This document shows, one piece after another, positions 34,343 to 42,560 of a stretch of 64,000 nucleotides of DNA. Each line of letters starts with the position of its first letter. Within the stretch, counting starts at the first letter, position 1. The DNA lies in assembly GCA_964589785.1 (NCBI GenBank), contig CAZPUQ010000003.1, positions 276,982 to 340,981 of the forward strand, written 5' to 3'. The DNA comes from JAGVSR01 sp964589785. Its GTDB lineage: Bacteria > Pseudomonadota > Alphaproteobacteria > Rhizobiales > Hyphomicrobiaceae. The position numbers and the translations under genes are program-made. Below the pieces are notes generated by a model. That model was given only the letters and a program-made list of their open reading frames with translations. It ran no database searches and was not told where the DNA came from.

Positions 34343-35009
34343 ATGCCGGCGATTGACGAGCAGGCGCGCGAAGTCGCTTTCCCGCCCGACACGGCAGAGC
34401 CGCGGACGCTTGCCGAGCTCAACGCCATCATCCTGGCGGCCCGCTCCCGCTCAGCAAGCGCATCGCGGCCCGTGTTCGGCGGAAGGTCCGGTCGGCGCGC
34501 CGATGGCTCTGGTCGGCGAGCAGCCGGGGCAGGAGGAGGACCTGAAGGGCCGCCCCTTCGTCGGGCCCGCGGGCCAGCTTCTGGATCGCGCGCTCGCCCA
34601 GGCGGGGATCGACCGGGAGCGGGTGTACGTCACGAATGCGGTGAAGAGCTTCAAGTTCGAGGAGCGCGGCAAGCGGCGCCTCCACAAGTCGCCCTCGGCC
34701 GGCGAAGTCAAGCATTACCGGTGGTGGTTGCGGAAGGAGCTGGCGCTGGTGCATCCGCGCGTGGTGGTTGCGCTCGGCGCGACGGCCGTGCTTGCCCTCA
34801 CCGGCAAGCGCCTGCCGATCGGGCGCTTCCGTGGACCGGCCGATTTCGATGGGCAGGCTGGCTATATCACCGTCCATCCGTCCTACCTGCTGCGCCTTCC
34901 GGGAAAAGAGGCGAGGGCACTCGCGTTTCAGTCCTTCGTCTCCGATCTGCAGGAGGCGCATGCACTGGCGCGGCATCAGCAGCGGCAAGGGCTCGTTCGA
35001 CACAAGTAG
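34343..35009 (+). pseudogene. udgX: UdgX-like uracil-DNA glycosylase, frameshifted
   Basis: Two frames join to make one protein. The first (start 34343, GAGGGG upstream) reads RTLAELNAIILAAR; near 34481 one extra G (GGCGGAAGG in place of GGCGAAGG) moves the gene to another frame, which continues GPVGAPMALVGEQPGQEEDL, GRPFVGPAGQLL, VYVTNAVKSFKF and the loop KRRLHKSP to HPSYLLRLPG and a stop at 35009. The KRR-H loop and GEQPG motif mark the UdgX group, which crosslinks to uracil sites. No cysteine remains anywhere, although the family normally holds a 4Fe-4S cluster; the N-terminal Cys-x-x-Cys segment appears scrambled. Likely inactive unless the shift is a sequencing error. Confidence 0.75.
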
Positions 35010-35102
35010 ACCGGCGTTCCGTCCCGACGTTATGCTTCGCCCGTAAGCCGAGTACGATGCATCTCGCGTCGGGTCCTGGCTCGCTTGCCGTGAGAGGTTC
35101 CC

Positions 35103-35555
35103 TTGGATCTGGACGCCGCGGATGTCGTGCTGAGACTGACGGCGGCCGCGGGAGCCGGCGCCGTCGTGGGTATCGACCGCGACGCGGAGGGAAAGCCGAT
35201 CGGCGCCCGCACGCTCGCCCTGGTGTCGCTGGCCGCGGCGGCCTTGACGGTGGCCACGATCCAGGTTCCGGGCCTCTACGAGAACAAGGATGCGCTGAGC
35301 CGGGTCGTGCAAGGGCTGATCCAGGGCCTGATGGCCGGCATCGGGTTCGTGGGCGCCGGTGTCATCATCCGCAAGCCGGACGTCAATCTCGTAAAGGGCC
35401 TGACCACGGCCGCCACGGTGTGGCTCGCAGCGTCGCTCGGCATCTGTTGTGGGCTCGGTCAGTGGACGGTCGTGGTCGTGTCCGTCGTGCTGGGGCTTTT
35501 CATCCTTGTGGTGGTGCGGAAGATCCTCGATGCCTCGCACATCGATTCGGACTAG
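35103..35555 (+). CDS. MgtC/SapB-family membrane protein
   Basis: 150 residues with four or five transmembrane helices. Family signature: GAVVGIDRDAEGKPIGARTLALVSL, then GIGFVGAGVIIR and VKGLTTAATVWLAASLGICCG. MgtC proteins help cope with low magnesium and acid stress, and some inhibit F-ATPase. The start is TTG with GAGAGG five bases upstream. The soluble C-terminal ACT-like domain of long MgtC proteins is absent, so this is the short form. Confidence 0.9.
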   Translation: MDLDAADVVLRLTAAAGAGAVVGIDRDAEGKPIGARTLALVSLAAAALTVATIQVPGLYENKDALSRVVQGLIQGLMAGIGFVGAGVIIRKPDVNLVKGLTTAATVWLAASLGICCGLGQWTVVVVSVVLGLFILVVVRKILDASHIDSD

Positions 35556-35602
35556 AACGGTGCCGATTGCGCCGGACGTCGGAGAGGAACGGAGCCGAGC
35601 CC

Positions 35603-36319
35603 ATGCCCGATCCATTGCCGGCCGTCGTTCCGTCCATCTTTGCAGGCCGGGCGGCCGCGCTCGGCGCGCGCGGACAGGTGAGTGCCATCGACAAGAGGCC
35701 GGCGCCCGGTCCGTGGCAGATCGAGCGCACGGGCCTCGTCGGCGACGAGCAAGCCGACAGCCGGCATCATGGCGGCCCCGAGAAGGCCCTCCATCACTAT
35801 CCTTTCGATCACTATGGCCGCTGGCGCGAGGAGCTTGGGGCTGACGAGCCCGGCGGCCACGTTCTGTTGGAGCGGCCCGGCGCCTTCGGCGAGAACATCT
35901 CGACGCACGGCTGGACGGAGGAGACGGTCCACGTCGGCGACATCGTGCGCCTCGGCGCCGTGCTGCTGCAGGTGAGCCAGGCGCGCCAACCCTGCTGGAA
36001 GCTCGATGTCCGGTTCGGCGTCGAGGGCCTGGCGAGGCGCGTGCAGGCAACGGGCCGGACCGGGTGGTATTACCGGGTGCTGCAGCCCGGCCGGGTCGAC
36101 CCGGGGTCGGTTCTCACCTTGGAGCATCGGCCGCAACCCGCCTGGCCCCTGGCGCGCGCTCTGCGTCTCCTGTTCCGCGACGTCGAGTCCTACGGGGAGT
36201 TGCAGGACATGGCCGCGCTGCCGGAGCTCGCCGACGGCTGGCGCCGGCTCGCCGCGCGACGCGTCGCAACCAGAGCCGTGGAGGACTGGACCTCACGACT
36301 CGAGGGCGGCGGTCCGTGA
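35603..36319 (+). CDS. MOSC-domain protein (YiiM-like)
   Basis: 238 residues. MOSC core: GLVGDEQADSRHHGGPEKAL, AFGENISTHG, and the conserved Cys in SQARQPCWKL, followed by the YiiM-type 3-alpha C-terminal extension (LARALRLLF to the end). Related proteins reduce N-hydroxylated compounds using molybdenum cofactor. GGAG precedes the ATG by 9 bases. Stands between mgtC and lipA; no operon logic is apparent. Confidence 0.88.
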   Translation: MPDPLPAVVPSIFAGRAAALGARGQVSAIDKRPAPGPWQIERTGLVGDEQADSRHHGGPEKALHHYPFDHYGRWREELGADEPGGHVLLERPGAFGENISTHGWTEETVHVGDIVRLGAVLLQVSQARQPCWKLDVRFGVEGLARRVQATGRTGWYYRVLQPGRVDPGSVLTLEHRPQPAWPLARALRLLFRDVESYGELQDMAALPELADGWRRLAARRVATRAVEDWTSRLEGGGP

Positions 36320-36448
36320 GCCGTCCGCCAGGCTTCGCCCCCAGACTTCGCCCTTTGTCGGATTGACCCGGCATTGTGCGGTGCGGCGGAGCCATTTATC
36401 TTCTGGGCTTCTGGAACTGGAACTGCCAACAGGGTCGTTCGACCGACA

Positions 36449-37402
36449 ATGGCCATCGTCTACAGCAGCGTGCCACGGCACCCCGAAAAGGCGAACCGTC
36501 CGGCTTCGGTCCCGCTGCCGAAGCCCGACTGGATCCGCGTGCGGGCCGTCGGCGCCGAGGTGCGCGAGACGACGCGCGCGATCGTGCGACGGCACGGCCT
36601 CGCGACGGTCTGCGAGGAAGCCGCATGTCCGAATCTGGCCGAATGCTGGAGCAAGCGCCACGCAACATTCCTCGTGATGGGCGAGATCTGCACGCGGGGC
36701 TGCGGCTTCTGCAATGTGCGCACCGGCGTACCGGCGCCTCTCGATCCGGGCGAGCCGGCGCGCATCGCCGCCGCGGTGCGCGATCTTGGGCTCAGCCACG
36801 CCGTCATCACCTCCGTCGATCGGGATGATCTCGCCGACGGCGGGGCGGCGCACATCGCCGCCGTCGTCGCAGCCGTGCGCGCGGCCGCACCGGCAACGAC
36901 CATCGAGTTGTTGACGCCCGACTTTTTGAAGAAGCCGGGGGCGCTTCAGGTCGTCGTCGCGGCGGCGCCCGACGTCTTCAATCACAATATCGAGACGGTG
37001 CCGCGGTTCTATCCCTCCATCCGCCCCGGCGCGCGCTATTTCCATTCGCTGCGGCTGTTGCAGGCGGTGAAGGAGCAGGCGCCCGCGATGGTCACGAAGT
37101 CCGGCCTGATGCTCGGCTTCGGCGAGACGCGCGACGAGGTCATCCAGGTAATGGACGATTTGCGGTCGGCGGATGTCGATTTCATCACGATCGGCCAGTA
37201 TCTCCAGCCGACGCTGCGGCATGCGCCGGTCGTGGACTATGTCACGCCGGCGGCGTTCGAGGCCTATGCCAGCCTGGCACGCGGCAAGGGCTTCGCCATG
37301 GTCTCCTCCTCGCCGCTGACGCGATCGAGCCATCATGCGGGCGCCGACTTCGAGCGCCTGCGCGCAGCCCGGGCGGCGATGTCCGCGGGCGGGATCCGAT
37401 AG
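36449..37402 (+). CDS. lipA: Lipoyl synthase
   Basis: Radical SAM enzyme that inserts two sulfurs into protein-bound octanoyl groups. 317 residues. Auxiliary cluster motif CEEAACPNLAEC, radical SAM motif CTRGCGFCNV, then VITSVDRDDL, NHNIETVPR, KSGLMLGFGE, and the C-terminal RSSHHA whose Ser ligates the auxiliary cluster. All seven cluster cysteines are visible. The start at 36449 removes about 25 residues of non-family sequence in the upstream open frame; no strong ribosome site is seen for it. Confidence 0.96.
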   Translation: MAIVYSSVPRHPEKANRPASVPLPKPDWIRVRAVGAEVRETTRAIVRRHGLATVCEEAACPNLAECWSKRHATFLVMGEICTRGCGFCNVRTGVPAPLDPGEPARIAAAVRDLGLSHAVITSVDRDDLADGGAAHIAAVVAAVRAAAPATTIELLTPDFLKKPGALQVVVAAAPDVFNHNIETVPRFYPSIRPGARYFHSLRLLQAVKEQAPAMVTKSGLMLGFGETRDEVIQVMDDLRSADVDFITIGQYLQPTLRHAPVVDYVTPAAFEAYASLARGKGFAMVSSSPLTRSSHHAGADFERLRAARAAMSAGGIR

Positions 37403-37505
37403 CGGCGCGCGTGCGGCCGGTCAGGGCCCGCGCAAGCCACGTCGTCCAGGATCGCGGCATGTATCTCGTTGTTCGCGACAACAGGGAGGAGGCACGGCCC
37501 ACACC

Positions 37506-38108
37506 ATGGACGTCCGGTATCTCGACAGCATCCGGCGCTTCGAGGGTTTCACGCCTCGGGCGCAATGGGACTATGCGCAGCACACCAACGGCTATGGCAC
37601 GAAGGCGCGGCATGCCGGCGAGGTCATCACGTCCGGCGAGGCCGAGCGCAGGTTCCGCGACGAGGTTGGCAGGGCGGCGGTGATGGTGGAGCGCTTCGCG
37701 CCCCATCTCGACGCCGGGACGCGGGCGGCGCTGACGTCGTTGACGTTCAATGCCGGCCCACGGTGGATGCAGTCGGGCCTCGGTGCCGCGATCAAGGCCA
37801 ACGATCTCGCCGGCGCGCGGTCAATCTTCGTGCAGTACGCGAAGGCGGGCGGCGAGGTCCTGCCGGGTCTCCTCGCGCGCCGCGTGGAAGAGGCGGGCTG
37901 GTTCGGAAGCGAAGGTGCAGAGGCGCCGGCAACGTCACCGGCCGCGCCGCGCGCTGTGGCGGCGGAGGAGGGCCTTGTCTTCGCCGGCCGTGAGCCACGC
38001 GAGGCGACGCCCGGCCTGCCGACGGAGGTTCTCGCGCTTTGGGAGCAGATCCGGATCGATCACGTCCGGATGCTCACGCTGCGCAAGGGGGAAGAGGCGA
38101 GCGCGTGA
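37506..38108 (+). CDS. GH24-type lysozyme
   Basis: 200 residues. Muramidase core at about 1-135: RRFEGFTPRAQWDYAQHTNG YGT is the active-site run with the catalytic Glu and the Thr/Gly-Tyr-Gly-Thr turn, and LTSLTFNAGPRWMQSGLG plus LARRVEEAGWF complete the fold. A C-terminal extension of about 65 residues is Ala/Pro-rich then helical (EVLALWEQIRIDHVRML). No signal peptide, as in phage endolysins, but no other phage genes are near. Following genes look flagellar, so a role in letting the flagellar rod through the wall is possible. A purine-rich GGGAGGAGG is about 15 bases upstream. Confidence 0.85.
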   Translation: MDVRYLDSIRRFEGFTPRAQWDYAQHTNGYGTKARHAGEVITSGEAERRFRDEVGRAAVMVERFAPHLDAGTRAALTSLTFNAGPRWMQSGLGAAIKANDLAGARSIFVQYAKAGGEVLPGLLARRVEEAGWFGSEGAEAPATSPAAPRAVAAEEGLVFAGREPREATPGLPTEVLALWEQIRIDHVRMLTLRKGEEASA

Positions 38109-38297
38109 GCGTCATCCGCGCCGCCCACCGCTGCGTGGTCTCTGCGGCGCCGGAAATTCATCGACGAGCAGGACGCTGAGGCCGTTGCGGCGCCAGGCCC
38201 GTTCGAGCTGACCCTCGGCGCGCCGATCGCGGTAGCGGGCGATCGCGGCGCGGCGGACGGCGACGCTCCGCTCTGCCCCGAGCTGACGATCCCCTAC

Positions 38298-38567
38298 GTG
38301 ACGCGCACCGTCGCCATCCTCGAGCGCGGGCTCGCCGTCCTGGCCGAGCAGAAGGCCGACGCGCTGCAGCGGCGCGAGAGAATGGAGCAGGCCGTCCAGA
38401 GGCTCACGGATCAGGCGCGGGAACGCGCTGTGGCGGCGGAGCGGACGCAAGCCGAGCGGGCGATCGGCGAGATCCTCGCCGTGCGCCGCCCGTCGCTGGC
38501 CGACAAGGCCGATGCAAGCGAGCCGTCGTTAGCTCGGGCCGTGCCACCGGTTCGGAGCAAGCGATGA
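38298..38567 (+). CDS. Coiled-coil hypothetical protein in the flagella-like module
   Basis: 89 residues from a GTG; highly helical and charged (ERGLAVLAEQKADALQRRER and QRLTDQARERAVAAERTQAE), the composition of a coiled coil like FliJ-type chaperones. The open frame extends upstream to 38109 in the same frame as the lysozyme stop, and its translation there (KFIDEQDAEAVAAPGPFELT) is protein-like but has no ATG, GTG or TTG, so the true start or a frameshift is unresolved. It ends 9 bases before the FlgJ-like gene. Confidence 0.45.
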   Translation: MTRTVAILERGLAVLAEQKADALQRRERMEQAVQRLTDQARERAVAAERTQAERAIGEILAVRRPSLADKADASEPSLARAVPPVRSKR

Positions 38568-38576
38568 GCACGTGCC

Positions 38577-38951
38577 ATGAGACTTGACGCCGTCAACGAT
38601 GCGTTTCCGGTCCGTGCGCGCGCGGCCTCGCCGCGTCACGGCGCGCGCGCCGACGAGGCCGGCACCTCGTTCACCGCCGTGGCGCAGGCCTTGGACGAGA
38701 GCCGCGGCGTGCCACCGGTCTCCGGCTCGGACCGGCCCGGCGATGCTGCGGCGGCCAAGCTGATGGAGCTGCTCTTGGCCCACAGTCTCAGGGAGATGCT
38801 GCCGGACACGGGTGAGGGCGAGGGAGGGCTTGCGTTCGCGATCTGGCGGGGGCTTCTCGCCGACGTCCTCGCCGAGAGGGCGGCGCCGGCGATGGCCGAG
38901 GGTCCGTTCGGGGCGAGCGTCGCAAGGGCAGGCGGAGCCGGTTCGCAATGA
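38577..38951 (+). CDS. Rod-binding (FlgJ N-terminal-like) protein
   Basis: 124 residues. After a disordered N-terminus comes AKLMELLLAHSLREMLPDTG, a glycine-containing loop, and WRGLLADVLAERAAP, which follows the pattern of the rod-binding domain of rhizobial FlgJ-like proteins (F-E-x-x-x-L-x-x-x-L-x-x-M-L-P, then W-x-x-M-L-A-E). No muramidase domain is fused, consistent with a separate lysozyme gene three positions upstream. Overlaps the next gene by four bases (ATGA). Confidence 0.6.
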   Translation: MRLDAVNDAFPVRARAASPRHGARADEAGTSFTAVAQALDESRGVPPVSGSDRPGDAAAAKLMELLLAHSLREMLPDTGEGEGGLAFAIWRGLLADVLAERAAPAMAEGPFGASVARAGGAGSQ

Positions 38952-39334
38952 GCCGGGGCAATAATGAAACGTCGCGCGCCGCGGACCCGTTGACGAGTCT
39001 CATCGATGCGACCATCCGGCTCGTCGATGAGGAGACGGAGGCCATCCGCAGGCACGGCCCGCGCGAGATCGAGCGCTACGCCGAACGCAAGGGCCAGGCG
39101 CTCGTGCATCTTTCGCGCAGTCTTCAACCCGGCTCGCGGCACGTGAGCCGGCGCGATGCCTTGGACCGGCTCGACGCGCTGCGCACGGCGCTGGAGAGCA
39201 ACCGCCGCGCGCTGCGGGTCCACATGGACGCCGTGTCGGAAGTGTCCCAGCTCATCGTCCGCTCGCTTGAGCAGGCAAGCTCCGACGGGACCTATGCGCA
39301 CCCAAGAGGCGCCGGCAGGCCCGCGGGATGCTGA
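38948..39334 (+). CDS. FlgN-like flagellar chaperone
   Basis: 128 residues, all-helical. LIDATIRLVDEETEAIRRHG followed by ERYAERKGQALVHLSRSL matches the FlgN layout (leucine, acidic-Glu-Thr, then erKs-x-x-L-x-x-L-sR) of the export chaperone for hook-filament junction proteins FlgK/FlgL. Start overlaps the rod-binding gene (ATGA) and its stop overlaps the next start by seven bases, so three genes are coupled. Confidence 0.6.
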   Translation: MSRGNNETSRAADPLTSLIDATIRLVDEETEAIRRHGPREIERYAERKGQALVHLSRSLQPGSRHVSRRDALDRLDALRTALESNRRALRVHMDAVSEVSQLIVRSLEQASSDGTYAHPRGAGRPAGC

Positions 39335-39777
39335 AGCTCATCCTCATCGGTGTCTGGTCGGTTGCCGTCACGGCCGGAACCTATGCCGCCGTGACAGGGC
39401 TCGGACTTCTCGATTTTCTTGCGGCCCGCGACGAGGTCGCCTCGCGCATCGAGACGCTGGCGACGAACGTCATGCGCGTTCCGATCATGGCGGAGGAGAA
39501 ACCGGCCGGATATGTGCTCCTCGACCTCGGCATCGATTACGACGCTGCCGCCACCGCCTCCCTCAGCGGCAAGGTCGCCGATATCGCGGTCGATGAGTCG
39601 TTCCGGGCCGTTTACGAATCCGTGGCGGTGGATTTCCGGCAGGCGAAGAAGACCGATCTCACGGCGCTGCTGCAGGACATCGGCGAGCGGCTCAACCGGC
39701 GGATCGGCGAGGGCGCCGTGAAGGAGATCCGGGTGAAGGAGTTCATGTTCGTTCCACCGCGCAAGAGCAGCAACTAG
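39328..39777 (+). CDS. FliL-like single-pass membrane protein
   Basis: 149 residues. One N-terminal transmembrane helix (MLKLILIGVWSVAVTAGTYA) and a periplasmic domain with VLLDLGIDYDA and, at the end, INRRIGEGAVKEIRVKEFMF-like strand-helix-strand, which resembles the FliL/stomatin-like C-terminal part (catalytic roles none). FliL proteins sit around the stator of the flagellar motor. Assignment is from layout and from the FlgN- and FlgJ-like neighbours; similarity is modest. Confidence 0.5.
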   Translation: MLKLILIGVWSVAVTAGTYAAVTGLGLLDFLAARDEVASRIETLATNVMRVPIMAEEKPAGYVLLDLGIDYDAAATASLSGKVADIAVDESFRAVYESVAVDFRQAKKTDLTALLQDIGERLNRRIGEGAVKEIRVKEFMFVPPRKSSN

Positions 39778-39840
39778 CGGCCAGCCCGTCGCCGCGATGT
39801 TGCGGCCGGTCGACCGGTTCGACGAGAAGGCATCGATGCG

Positions 39841-40359
39841 ATGACGACGACGCGGAGCGGGATTGAGCGACCAGGCCGACCGATTGCGGACCTCGTGTCC
39901 GGCGTGCCCGTGCTGGCGCGGAGGCTGGCGCTGTGTGTCAGCGGGGCGGCGCTCGCCCTCTCCGCTCACGCCTTCGGCGTCGGCGACCATGTCCTCATCG
40001 CCGGGACGACGGCGCTGGTCGCGGTGTTGACGGGCGTGGCCGCCGACCGGCTGCTGTCGCAGGACGCGCATGTGTTGCGTCTCGAGCAGCGTCTTGCCGC
40101 ACTCGAGCAGGAGATAGCGGCCATGCGGACGGCCGCGTCTGGCACGCCGCGGCGGGCACCAAACGAGTCTCCGCGTAGCGCGCCCGCTCTTCCGCCGGGT
40201 GCCAGCGTCGCCACCATCGCGCAGAGGCCCGGCATCGTCTTCAGCGACGGCACCGTCCTCGTCCAGACGCTCGCCGGATACCGCCAGTTCGCGAGCGTGG
40301 CCGACGCGCAGCTCTACCTCGGTACATCGCGCGGCAAGGGCAGCCGGCTCGCGTCGTAG
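39841..40359 (+). CDS. Membrane protein of unknown function with coiled coil
   Basis: 172 residues. Two hydrophobic segments (LALCVSGAALALSAHAFGVG and VLIAGTTALVAVLTGVAADR), then a heptad-repeat coiled coil (VLRLEQRLAALEQEIAAM), a Pro/Ser-rich linker, and a small C-terminal domain (GIVFSDGTVLVQTLAGYRQF, ending SRGKGSRLAS). I do not recognise the family. It is 63 bases after the FliL-like gene on the same strand and may be the last gene of that module. Confidence 0.65.
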   Translation: MTTTRSGIERPGRPIADLVSGVPVLARRLALCVSGAALALSAHAFGVGDHVLIAGTTALVAVLTGVAADRLLSQDAHVLRLEQRLAALEQEIAAMRTAASGTPRRAPNESPRSAPALPPGASVATIAQRPGIVFSDGTVLVQTLAGYRQFASVADAQLYLGTSRGKGSRLAS

Positions 40360-40488
40360 CCCTGTCTTGAGACGGCCCAGTCATGGTCCGCCCGATGGGA
40401 CGGCAACTGTGGAAAACGTTGCCGGCTCGGCGGCTATCTCTGGCCGCCTTCAGCGCCTCGTGCCATATCGGCATTTCAATCCAGGGTT

Positions 40489-41265
40489 GTGCGTCATGGA
40501 CGAGAACAAGCCAGGGTGCATGTCGTGCGGAACGAAACGGCCGTCGAACAGACGCGATTGCTGACCCCCCAGCCGCTCTACGGGCAGGTCCGGCAGGCGT
40601 TGCTGGATCACATCCGGAAGGGCGAATGGATGGTCGGCGACCCGCTGCCGAACGAGGCCTTCCTCGCCAAGCGGTTCGGCGTGAGCATCGGCACCGTCCG
40701 CAAGGCGATGGAAGCGCTGGAGTCGAACGGCCTCGTGAAGCGCATCCAGGGGCGGGGGACGTATGTGGCCGGGGTCGGCTCGCACGTCCTCAAGGAAAAG
40801 TTCACGCGGCTGCGGGGCATAGACGGGCAACCCGTCGAACTGGCTTACGAGCTGCTGATGGCGGCCCGGACGCGGACTACGACCGCCGCCGCCGCGGCGC
40901 TCGGCCTGCCGGAGGATGCGGATGTTTTCGAGGTCCGGCAGCGGCTCAAGTGCGCGGGCGGCGTTGCGGGCGTCGAGGTGTCCTACCTGCGGTCCGGCGA
41001 TCTGCCGAATTTCCTGACGCAGGTGAAATTCGGGCAGGACCTCTATCCCCTCTATGCGGACTACGGGCTGATTGTGACCCATGCGAGCGAGCACCTGTCG
41101 CTCACTCCCGGCACGCCGGAGCTTGCCGAGGCGCTGGAGCTTGCGCCGTCATCGTTCGTCTGGACGGCGGTCCGTCTCGCCTACTGCCTTGACCGCCGGC
41201 CGCTCGAGTACCGCATTGCGCACTACCGCGCGGACCGCGTCACCTATGCGGCCCTCGTGGACTGA
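40489..41265 (+). CDS. GntR-family transcriptional regulator with UTRA domain
   Basis: 258 residues from a GTG; in-frame GTGs 27 and 36 bases later are equally possible since no ribosome site is decisive. GntR winged helix at about 30-95 (LYGQVRQALLDHIRKGEWMV, LAKRFGVSIGTVRKAMEALE, GLVKRIQGRGTYVAG), then a UTRA ligand domain at about 110-255 that would bind a small metabolite. Usually such a regulator controls neighbouring catabolic genes; none is adjacent, so its target is unknown. Confidence 0.9.
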   Translation: MRHGREQARVHVVRNETAVEQTRLLTPQPLYGQVRQALLDHIRKGEWMVGDPLPNEAFLAKRFGVSIGTVRKAMEALESNGLVKRIQGRGTYVAGVGSHVLKEKFTRLRGIDGQPVELAYELLMAARTRTTTAAAAALGLPEDADVFEVRQRLKCAGGVAGVEVSYLRSGDLPNFLTQVKFGQDLYPLYADYGLIVTHASEHLSLTPGTPELAEALELAPSSFVWTAVRLAYCLDRRPLEYRIAHYRADRVTYAALVD

Positions 41266-41320
41266 AGGAACACCTCAGCCCGCCTTAAGGCTGCCCGCCG
41301 ACTCGTCCTAGAAGGGAGGC

Positions 41321-42559
41321 ATGAGGATCCTCCACACCGCCGACTGGCATATCGGCCAGACGCTAACCGGCTACAGCCGCGAGCACGAGCACCGCGCCGT
41401 GCTCGCCGAGCTCGTGGCCGTCGCGGCCGAGCGGGAGATCGATGCGCTCATCGTCGCCGGCGATGTCTTCGACCATCAGAATCCGTCCGGGGAGGCGCAG
41501 CGGCTCTTCTACGACACCCTCGTCGCGTTGAAGCGTGCACGCCCCGCGATGACCGTCGTCGTCACGGCCGGCAACCACGACGCGGCCGGGCGGCTGGAGG
41601 CGCCGCGTGCGCTCCTCGACGCAATGGACGTGCGCGTCATCGGCAACGTACGCCGCATCGACGGTAAGATCGACGCCGGGCGACACCTCGTGCCGCTGCG
41701 CACGCCGGACGGCGAGATCGCCGCGCACGTCCTCGCGGTCTCCTATCCGACGCCCGCCTGCCTGCCGTCCTTCGCGCGGCTCGATACCGAGGACGGCCGC
41801 TCGCCCATCGTCGCGGCGACGGCGAGCCTTTACGAGGAGCTCTACGAGCGCTCGGGCGCCGGCCGGACCGGCCTGCCGTTCCTCGTCACGGGGCACCTCC
41901 ACGTCGCGGGCGGCATCGAGTCGGAAGGAGCGGAGCGGCGCATTCTCGTCGGCGGCCAGCACGCGGTGCCCCACACCGTGTTTCCGCCGCAGGCCGCCTA
42001 CGTTGCGCTGGGCCACCTGCACAAGGCTCAGAAAGTCGGCATCGATACGGTGCGCTACAGCGGCTCGCTGCTGCCGCTGTCGGCGACGGAGCTCGGCTAC
42101 GCGCACGGCGCGACCCTGCTGACGCTCGATGGCGGCGCGCCGTCGCTCGAGCATATTCCTCTCACGCGCCCGGTGCCGTTCCTGCGCCTGCCGGAGACGG
42201 GCGATATGCGGCTCGATGCGTTTGCCGACCGGCTCGCCGCGCTCGAATTGCCGGGCGACCTGCCGATCGACTGGAGGCCGTTCGTGCAGCCCTGGTTCGC
42301 GCGCGACGGCTTGCCGGTGGGATACCGCGCCGAGGTCGATCACATCGCCGAGAAATTTCCGGTTCGTATCGTCGATCCGCGGGTGTCGGGGAAGGAGGCG
42401 GCGGAACGTGCAGCGGAGACGGTGACGCGGCGGCTCGGCGAGATCGACCCCGAGGATCTCTTCCGTGAAGCCTTCGTGCGCCTGCACGGGAGCGAGCCTC
42501 TGCCGGCGCACCGTGACGCCTTCCATGCGGCCGCAGCCGCCGCGGCGGTCGAGCCCTGA
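41321..42559 (+). CDS. sbcD: SbcD nuclease subunit (Mre11-like)
   Basis: 412 residues. Calcineurin-like phosphoesterase with HTADWHIGQ (first metal His and Asp), ALIVAGDVFDH, VVTAGNHDAA (Asn-His), LVTGHLHVAGG and YVALGHLHKAQK for the other metal ligands. With SbcC it cleaves DNA hairpins and protein-blocked ends. GAAGGGAGG is just before the ATG. The sbcC ATG follows after one base. Confidence 0.96.
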   Translation: MRILHTADWHIGQTLTGYSREHEHRAVLAELVAVAAEREIDALIVAGDVFDHQNPSGEAQRLFYDTLVALKRARPAMTVVVTAGNHDAAGRLEAPRALLDAMDVRVIGNVRRIDGKIDAGRHLVPLRTPDGEIAAHVLAVSYPTPACLPSFARLDTEDGRSPIVAATASLYEELYERSGAGRTGLPFLVTGHLHVAGGIESEGAERRILVGGQHAVPHTVFPPQAAYVALGHLHKAQKVGIDTVRYSGSLLPLSATELGYAHGATLLTLDGGAPSLEHIPLTRPVPFLRLPETGDMRLDAFADRLAALELPGDLPIDWRPFVQPWFARDGLPVGYRAEVDHIAEKFPVRIVDPRVSGKEAAERAAETVTRRLGEIDPEDLFREAFVRLHGSEPLPAHRDAFHAAAAAAAVEP

Positions 42560-42560
42560 C

